Part shown: piece by piece, positions 6,049 to 10,125 of the stretch
Layout of the letters: each line of letters starts with the position of its first letter
Position numbering within the stretch: position 1 is the first letter of the stretch
Assembly: GCA_947450745.1 (NCBI GenBank)
Contig: CANFYD010000095.1
Coordinates: 1-10,125 of the forward strand
DNA: 10,125 bases
Source of the DNA: Burkholderiales bacterium
Lineage (GTDB): Bacteria > Pseudomonadota > Gammaproteobacteria > Burkholderiales > Burkholderiaceae_C
Reading direction: 5' to 3'
Notes under the pieces: generated by a model
Told to the model about the DNA's origin: nothing
Databases searched by the model: none
What the model saw: only the letters and a program-made list of their open reading frames with translations
Made by a program: the position numbers and the translations under genes

Positions 6049-6806
6049 AGAATAGCGAACACCGCCGGGATCTTGTCCGGGATGCGCTCGCCGGAGCTGC
6101 GCCATTGCTCCACGGTGGCGCTGCGTGTCCAGCCTTGCTCAAGGCTGAGGCCGCAGCTGATGGACAGGCGCGTCTGCGGCCTCAGCGCGGTCAACAGTGC
6201 TTGCAGCAGGGTCGAGTTGCGGTAGGGCGTTTCAATCATCAGCTGAGTCTGCTGCTGACGGGCCGAGGTGGCTTCCAGTTCGCGAATGCGGGCGTTGCGG
6301 GCCGGTGCTTCGACCGGCAGATAGCCTACAAAGGCAAAGCTCTGCCCGTTCAAACCGCTGGCCGACAAGGCCATCAGCAGCGCGCTGGGGCCGCTCATCG
6401 GCATCACTTCGATGTCGGCCTCATGGGCGGCGGCCACCAGCAGAGCGCCGGGGTCGGCCACGGCAGGCAGGCCGGCTTCCGAGATCAAGCCCATGTCGAT
6501 GCCGGCCAAGGCGGGTGACAGCAGGGCATTCCAGGCTTGGTTCTGATTGACCAAGTCCGCAGCTCTGCCCTTGGGGGCGCGCGGCAGCTCGATGATTTGC
6601 AGGCTTTGCAGCGGTTGGGCCAGCGGGACGATCGCATCCACACGCTTGAGGAAGGCGCGCGTGGTTTTGGCGCTTTCGGCAGCCCAGTGGGTCAGGCGTG
6701 CGGCGGTCTGGATCACATGCAGGGGCAAGACTTGTTGCAAGTCCACGGCTTCGCCTTCCACGCCGAAGTCCAGCGTGTTGGGTACCAAATAAAGACGGCC
6801 CTTCAT
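6042..6806 (-). CDS. RsmI-like SAM-dependent methyltransferase (tetrapyrrole methylase fold)
   Basis: A 254-residue cytoplasmic protein of the tetrapyrrole methylase superfamily, closest in pattern to RsmI, which 2'-O-methylates C1402 of 16S rRNA. RsmI-like signatures are seen in order: LYLVPN (5-10), ISEAGLPAVADPGALLVAAA (108-127), MSGPSALLMALSASGL (137-152), FVGYLPVEAPARNARIREL (159-177) and IETPYRN (191-197). The classical RsmI start 'TPIGN' is missing (NTLDFG instead) and the 'EDTR' region reads ESAKTTR, so this is a divergent short paralogue rather than standard RsmI. Its target is unknown. ATG 6806 overlaps the TGA of maf (ATGA) and has AGGAG (6818-6814) seven bases upstream, so the two are co-translated. 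A hairpin covers its stop codon. Confidence 0.85.
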   Translation of the reverse strand: MKGRLYLVPNTLDFGVEGEAVDLQQVLPLHVIQTAARLTHWAAESAKTTRAFLKRVDAIVPLAQPLQSLQIIELPRAPKGRAADLVNQNQAWNALLSPALAGIDMGLISEAGLPAVADPGALLVAAAHEADIEVMPMSGPSALLMALSASGLNGQSFAFVGYLPVEAPARNARIRELEATSARQQQTQLMIETPYRNSTLLQALLTALRPQTRLSISCGLSLEQGWTRSATVEQWRSSGERIPDKIPAVFAILG

Positions 6807-7432
6807 GCTGCGGCTCCTGTGGATGGCACCGGCGGCGCCGGAAGTAAATCGAGGCCGGCTGCGCGCAGCAGGTTACAGGTGCGAATCAGCGGCAGACCGA
6901 TCAATGCCGTTGGGTCGTCTGATTCAATCGACGCCAGCAAGCTGATGCCCAGGCCTTCGGATTTGGCGCTGCCGGCGCAGTCGTAAGGTTGTTCCGCCAG
7001 CAGGTAGTTTTCAATTTCTGCCTCGCTGAGCTCACGGAACTTGACCCGCACGGTAGCCAGCGCTTGCTCGGCGAAGTGGGTGTCGGCGCACACCACGGCC
7101 ACAGCCGTTTGAAACAGCACCTCTTGCCCGCTCATCAAGCGCAGCTGCGCACGAGCCCGCTCGTGTGTGCCCGGCTTGCCCAGGCATTGCCCTTGCAAGT
7201 CAGCCACTTGGTCCGACCCGATCACGACGGCTTGGGGGAATTGCGCGGCCACGGCGTGCGCCTTGGCCAGTGCCAGTCGCAAGGCCAGCGCTGCGGGTGC
7301 TTCGCCGGGCAGTGCGGCTTCATCCACTTGCGGGGACACCACATCGAAGGGTAGGCGCAAGCGCTGCAACAGTTCGCGGCGGTACGGTGAGGTGGATCCG
7401 AGGATCAAAGGGCGGTTCGGGGTGTCATGCAT
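6803..7432 (-). CDS. maf: Maf-family nucleotide pyrophosphatase, YceF type (probable m7GTP pyrophosphatase)
   Basis: A 209-residue cytosolic house-cleaning enzyme that hydrolyses non-canonical nucleoside triphosphates; the YceF subgroup prefers 7-methyl-GTP. The family starts with LILGSTSPYRRELLQRLRLPF (9-29), the phosphate-binding STSPYRR loop. GSDQVA (72-77) holds the catalytic Asp74, followed by GKP (85-87), the YDCAGSAKSEGLG motif (150-162) and ESDDPTALIGLPLI (170-183), the last typical of YceF rather than YhdE. In E. coli yceF also lies next to yceD–rpmF–plsX–fabH, so the context fits; here it is divergent from that block. The C-terminal tail LPAPPVPSTGAAA is likely disordered. ATG 7432 gives the expected N-terminus. 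It has no clear ribosome binding site; a weak -10-like GAAAAT ends six bases before the ATG. Confidence 0.92.
   Translation of the reverse strand: MHDTPNRPLILGSTSPYRRELLQRLRLPFDVVSPQVDEAALPGEAPAALALRLALAKAHAVAAQFPQAVVIGSDQVADLQGQCLGKPGTHERARAQLRLMSGQEVLFQTAVAVVCADTHFAEQALATVRVKFRELSEAEIENYLLAEQPYDCAGSAKSEGLGISLLASIESDDPTALIGLPLIRTCNLLRAAGLDLLPAPPVPSTGAAA
6814..6818 (-). promoter_or_regulatory. Ribosome binding site of the rsmI-like gene inside maf
   Basis: AGGAG on the minus strand, seven bases before ATG 6806, within the last codons of maf. It fixes the start of the rsmI-like gene and explains coupled translation. Confidence 0.7.
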
Positions 7433-7499
7433 GGCGAGATTTTCGCATTGCGGCCAAAGATGCTGCGGATCATCGCCGCAGAGCCTGTGGCTGCGCCTC

Positions 7500-7505
7500 T
7501 ACACT
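7500..7505 (+). promoter_or_regulatory. -10-like hexamer TACACT, suggesting a leaderless start of yceD
   Basis: TACACT ends seven bases before ATG 7513, with only TGCGCCC between; there is no ribosome binding site. It is the same arrangement as in front of the transferase gene at 2948. No clear -35 at normal spacing. It lies in the 80-base gap to the divergent maf. Confidence 0.45.
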
Positions 7506-7512
7506 TGCGCCC

Positions 7513-8079
7513 ATGAAAGAAAATGTATTTTTGCCGCAAAAACTGGAAGTGGCCGCTTTTGCCCGTGATGGCGAGGTGTTGACGGGTGAATGGCCAGCCG
7601 CCAGCCTGTCCCGCTTGGCCGAGGCCGCTGCGCCTGAGTCACCCGCTGCCAACTGGCCCGCTGTGCAATGGACGCTGACCGGCGAGCGCCGTGAGCCGCG
7701 CGGTACCGAGGCACAAATCTGGCTGCACATGCAAGCCAGCGCCACCGTGCAGCTGACTTGCCAGCGCTGCTTGCAGCCGGTGCAGGAGTCGCTCAGCGTG
7801 TCGCGCTGGTTTCGCTTCGTGCATGACGAGAAAACCGCCGCCGAGCTGGATGCCGACAGCGAGGATGACGTGCTGGTGCTGACGCGCCATCTCGATGCGC
7901 GGGAGCTGGTGGAGGACGAACTGTTGCTGGCCTTGCCGCTGGTGCCGCGCCACGAGGAATGCCCGCAGCCGCTGGCGTTGCCGGCTGCTGAGTTGCTGCC
8001 GGATGGCGAAGACGCCGACGCCTTGCCGCACCCGTTCGCCGCGTTGGCGGCGTTGAAGTCGCGCAGCCCCAAACAGTAA
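7513..8079 (+). CDS. yceD: YceD/DUF177 family protein (23S rRNA accumulation)
   Basis: A 188-residue cytosolic protein of the DUF177 family. E. coli YceD is needed for normal 23S rRNA amounts, and the gene almost always precedes rpmF, as here. The family cysteine motif LTCQRCLQPV (81-90, C83 and C86) is present, as are the conserved acidic stretch LVEDELLLALPLVPRH (132-147) and C150 in HEECP. A variable, acidic C-terminal tail follows (DGEDADALPHPFAAL). Cys pairs of this family are suggestive of metal binding, but that is not shown here. The frame is open far upstream into maf; ATG 7513 is chosen because it gives the family length and N-terminus and stands directly behind a -10-like site. The stop lies 296 bases before rpmF, which has its own promoter. 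Confidence 0.9.
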   Translation: MKENVFLPQKLEVAAFARDGEVLTGEWPAASLSRLAEAAAPESPAANWPAVQWTLTGERREPRGTEAQIWLHMQASATVQLTCQRCLQPVQESLSVSRWFRFVHDEKTAAELDADSEDDVLVLTRHLDARELVEDELLLALPLVPRHEECPQPLALPAAELLPDGEDADALPHPFAALAALKSRSPKQ

Positions 8080-8115
8080 GTCCGCGGGTGGGTATGCGAT
8101 AAAGGCTGGGATTCT

Positions 8116-8132
8116 CCGTGCTACAATCACGG
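8116..8132 (+). promoter_or_regulatory. Extended -10 promoter of rpmF within an inverted repeat
   Basis: TGCTACAAT (8119-8127) is an extended -10 element with five of six consensus bases in TACAAT. The arms CCGTG (8116-8120) and CACGG (8128-8132) form a perfect inverted repeat that exactly frames the -10, so the site could be an operator or a chance match. The following CACGGGC is a GC-rich discriminator, a feature known from promoters under ppGpp control. No good -35 is seen. Expected transcription start is about 8134. Confidence 0.55.
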
Positions 8133-8133
8133 G

Positions 8134-8375
8134 CTTCACCCGGTGAGAGAGTCAAAGTGGCGCGCCGTGAATGCTGAGTCAATCAGCGTTTGCAGGCGGC
8201 TGGCGCATGGTGCGCATGATGCTCGCACGCTTACGTATATTGCGGCATCCGGGGTGCGGGGTAACTGAATGACCAAGGCCGGCAGCGGCCAGAAGTGTTC
8301 AGGCAAGTGCTGTGACGGGGTGCCCCGGTTGATCAGCGCCTGCAGCCTCATTCATCGGAGCCTTAGGAGAATTTC
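8134..8375 (+). other. Long, structured leader of rpmF
   Basis: About 240 bases separate the likely transcription start from the rpmF ATG. Local foldings visible by eye are GATGC(T)CGC with GCGGCATC (8219-8249), GCCG-GCAG-CGGC (8279-8290) and CGGG-GTGC-CCCG (8316-8327). CCGGGG at 8249-8254 could instead pair with CCCCGG at 8323-8328, so alternative structures are possible. AATCAGCGTTTGCAG (8181-8195) and GATCAGCGCCTGCAG (8331-8345) are near-repeats, 12 of 15 identical. No convincing coding frame is seen. I know no named RNA family here. Confidence 0.4.
8365..8369 (+). promoter_or_regulatory. Strong ribosome binding site of rpmF
   Basis: AGGAG, six bases before ATG 8376. It is the strongest ribosome binding site in the window and fits the high output of a ribosomal protein gene. 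Confidence 0.85.
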
Positions 8376-8558
8376 ATGGCCGTTCAGCAAAACAAAAAGT
8401 CACCCTCCAAGCGTGGTATGCACCGCTCGCACAACGCACTGGTTACGCCGGGCATCGCGCTCGAGCCGACAACTGGTGAAGTGCATCTGCGCCACCACAT
8501 CAGCCCGACCGGCTTCTACCGTGGCCGCAAGGTCCTGAAGACCAAGGCTGACGCTTAA
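8376..8558 (+). CDS. rpmF: 50S ribosomal protein L32
   Basis: A 60-residue basic protein of the large ribosomal subunit. It has the L32 pattern MAVQQNKKSPSKRGMHRSHN at the N-terminus, then ALVTPGIALEPTTGEVHLRHHISPTGFYRGRKV in overlapping family order, ending KTKADA. It is the proteobacterial form without the zinc-binding cysteines found in some other bacteria. Length and start agree with the family. It sits between yceD and plsX, the standard order, but has its own promoter and is followed by a terminator hairpin, so its expression can be separate from that of plsX. Confidence 0.97.
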   Translation: MAVQQNKKSPSKRGMHRSHNALVTPGIALEPTTGEVHLRHHISPTGFYRGRKVLKTKADA

Positions 8559-8626
8559 TAGATGCAAGCTGAGCGCGCGGGCCTGAAGGTCGGTGCGCTG
8601 GTTGATCTAGTGCGACTTGTCAAAAT

Positions 8627-8660
8627 CCCGGCCTGTACCTTGTTGCAGTGCCGGGTTTTT
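8627..8660 (+). terminator. Rho-independent terminator behind rpmF
   Basis: CCCGGCCTG and CAG-T-GCCGGG form a 9-bp stem with one bulged base and a 10-base loop, followed directly by TTTTT. It lies 68 bases behind the rpmF stop and 80 bases before plsX. It should end most rpmF transcripts; read-through may supply plsX, for which I see no clear promoter. Confidence 0.8.
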
Positions 8661-8740
8661 GTGTTTGTGGTGCGCTTGCGTGTTGGTAGCGTCCGCCGAG
8701 GCGCGCTTTGCGGCGCTTCTTCCTCTCCAGGGCTGCCTTG

Positions 8741-9937
8741 ATGTCTTCAGTTGTTCCCGCTCTCCCTGCCTCACTTGATGTGGCTAAGGCAGTCAGCGCT
8801 TCCGCTACTTCTGCCGCTGCGCCGCTGGCGCTGGTGCGTTTGGCAATTGATTGCATGGGTGGCGACCACGGGCCGTCGGTCATTTTGCCGGCATGCCAGT
8901 CCTTTTTGGCCGCGCACCCGAACGCTGAGCTGCTGCTGGTCGGCTTGCCAGAGGCCTTGGCCGGTGCTGTCGCTTGGCCACGCTGCCGTGTCGTGCCGGC
9001 TACCGAGGTGGTGCTGATGGACGACACCATCGAAGTGGCGCTGCGGCGCAAGAAGAATTCCTCGATGCGTGTGGCGGTCAGCCAATTGCAATCGGTCGGC
9101 GGTGCGGCCGCAGCGGCCGATGTCTGCGTTTCTGCAGGCAACACCGGCGCGTTGATGGCGGTGTCGCGCTATTTGCTGAAGACGCTGGACGGCATCGACC
9201 GGCCGGCGATTGCCTCGGTCATGCCGAACCAGACCGGCGGTTACACCACCATGCTGGACCTGGGTGCCAACGTCGATTGCACGGCCGAGCATCTTCTGCA
9301 ATTCGCCCTGATGGGCACGGCGCTGGTGACGGCGGTGGACGGCAAGCCCGAGCCCCGCGTCGGCCTGCTCAATATCGGTGAAGAAGCGATCAAGGGCAGC
9401 GAGACGATCAAGCGCGCCGGTGAGTTGCTGCGCCAAGCGGCGGCGGCCGGGCAGTTGAACTTTATCGGCAATGTGGAAGGTAATGACATCTTCAACGGCT
9501 CGGTCGATCTGGTCGTCTGCGACGGCTTTGTCGGCAATGTGGCGCTGAAGACCGCCGAGGGCTTGGCGACGATGATCATCACCATCATCCGCGAAGAATT
9601 TGGCCGCAGTTGGCTGACCAAGCTGGTGGCGGTGCTGGCTCTGCCGGTGCTGAAGCGCTTCAAGGGCCGGGTCGATCACCGGCGTTTCAATGGCGCGGCG
9701 CTGCTGGGTTTGCGCGGGTTGGTGTTCAAAAGCCACGGCTCGGCCGACGCCTTCGCCTTCGAAAACGCGCTGAACCGGGCTTATGATGCGGCCCGCAACC
9801 GGTTGCTTGACCGTGTTCATGACCGCATCATTGCCACCCTGCTTGCCATGCCTTTGAGTCCTCCGAATCAGGGCGCTGCGGCCGGCAATTCAAATGATTC
9901 AGGAGATCAGGCGATCAACGTCGCCCAAGCCGCATGA
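8741..9937 (+). CDS. plsX: Phosphate acyltransferase PlsX
   Basis: PlsX converts acyl-ACP and phosphate to acyl-phosphate, the acyl donor for PlsY in phospholipid synthesis; it is a soluble protein that binds the membrane face. With ATG 8741 it has 398 residues. Family motifs are RLAIDCMGGDHGP (33-45), VCVSAGNTGALMA around 128-140, LDLGANVDC, VDLVVCDGFVGNVALKT near 259-275, and FKGRVDHRRFNGAALLGL with GLVFKSHGSAD near the end. The first 31 residues are an Ala/Ser-rich stretch outside the family core. Their codons are less GC-rich at third positions than the body (14 of 30 against 24 of 30 in a sampled stretch), so GTG 8834, giving the usual start VRLAIDCMGG, is a possible alternative. Neither start has a good ribosome binding site. 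Its stop overlaps fabH. Confidence 0.93.
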   Translation: MSSVVPALPASLDVAKAVSASATSAAAPLALVRLAIDCMGGDHGPSVILPACQSFLAAHPNAELLLVGLPEALAGAVAWPRCRVVPATEVVLMDDTIEVALRRKKNSSMRVAVSQLQSVGGAAAAADVCVSAGNTGALMAVSRYLLKTLDGIDRPAIASVMPNQTGGYTTMLDLGANVDCTAEHLLQFALMGTALVTAVDGKPEPRVGLLNIGEEAIKGSETIKRAGELLRQAAAAGQLNFIGNVEGNDIFNGSVDLVVCDGFVGNVALKTAEGLATMIITIIREEFGRSWLTKLVAVLALPVLKRFKGRVDHRRFNGAALLGLRGLVFKSHGSADAFAFENALNRAYDAARNRLLDRVHDRIIATLLAMPLSPPNQGAAAGNSNDSGDQAINVAQAA

Positions 9938-10125
9938 CCCATAGTGCTTCCAACGCCCCCGCCTCCGCCCAAACGCCTCTTCAAGCGCCCATCCAAGCGA
10001 CCGCTCCTCGTTATGCCCGCATCCTGGGCACCGGCAGTTATCTGCCGCCGCAGCGCCTGACCAATGCCGATCTGGTGGAACGTCTGGCTCAAGACGGGAT
10101 TGAAACCTCCGACGAGTGGATCGTC
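9934..10125 (+). CDS. fabH: Beta-ketoacyl-ACP synthase III (FabH), N-terminal 64 residues
   Basis: FabH condenses acetyl-CoA with malonyl-ACP and so starts fatty-acid synthesis. ATG 9934 overlaps the plsX TGA (ATGA), and the frame stays open to the right edge. The typical N-terminus is RYARILGTGSYLPPQRLTN (25-43), followed by ADLVERLAQDGIETSDEWIV (44-63 onward), just before the family's RTGI motif, which lies outside the window. In front of the core stands a Pro/Ala/Gln-rich extension of about 24 residues (SASNAPASAQTPLQAPIQA) that E. coli FabH lacks. No other ATG or GTG start is available before the core, and coupling to plsX supports this one. The catalytic Cys-His-Asn triad is beyond the edge. 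Confidence 0.92.
   Translation, partial: MTHSASNAPASAQTPLQAPIQATAPRYARILGTGSYLPPQRLTNADLVERLAQDGIETSDEWIV

Noticed and set aside
7165..7512. Extension of the yceD frame far upstream, opposite maf.
   Set aside because: The extra 116 residues are antisense to maf, look like no protein, and DUF177 proteins begin at the ATG 7513 position.
8207..8272. A 21-codon frame in the rpmF leader, and a 6-codon GTG frame at 8157-8177, as possible leader peptides.
   Set aside because: Neither has a good ribosome binding site nor a run of regulatory codons; short frames like these are expected by chance.
8771..9820. A 349-codon open frame on the minus strand opposite plsX.
   Set aside because: No recognisable domain, and the plus strand is clearly PlsX. 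It is an antisense shadow.

Overview
The window looks like chromosomal DNA of a Burkholderiales betaproteobacterium. The main support is the block yceD–rpmF–plsX–fabH with maf and an rsmI-like gene beside it, high G+C in the core genes (37 of 60 bases over 9361-9420 by hand count) and Burkholderiales-like protein sequences. I ran no database search, so genus-level placement is not possible.

Left part (1-2959). A leftward (minus-strand) unit carries a periplasmic/outer-membrane polysaccharide export protein with several SLBB domains. After a 28-base gap come two overlapping small genes for MNT-fold nucleotidyltransferases and the start of a third, coupled reading frame that runs off the left edge. 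The small genes are AT-richer than the rest (53 G+C of 120 bases over 421-540) and look like an accessory, toxin-antitoxin-like or regulatory module. Divergent from the exporter, and rightward, is a membrane glycosyl-1-phosphate transferase of the MraY/WecA family. Initiating transferase and exporter back to back suggest the edge of an exopolysaccharide or O-antigen locus.

Middle part (4133-6041). A RhlE-type DEAD-box RNA helicase follows the transferase closely and ends at a strong, apparently bidirectional terminator. The 362-base gap behind it has no gene but holds a REP-like pair: two 24-base elements in inverted orientation, each containing a perfect 16-base palindrome. Their two differences are compensatory.

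Right part (6042-10125). Leftward maf (m7GTP pyrophosphatase type) and an RsmI-like methylase overlap by ATGA. Divergent from them runs the fatty-acid/ribosome block: yceD (DUF177), rpmF (L32) with its own promoter and a leader of about 240 bases, a terminator, plsX, and the 5' end of fabH overlapping plsX by ATGA. These genes link ribosome assembly to the start of phospholipid and fatty-acid synthesis.

A recurring feature is a -10-like hexamer ending only 6-7 bases before an ATG that has no good ribosome binding site, at 2948, 4147 and 7500. This suggests leaderless transcripts. I found no tRNA, rRNA, CRISPR array or insertion sequence. Nothing here is clearly a wholly new system; the best candidate is the tandem nucleotidyltransferase module at the left edge.
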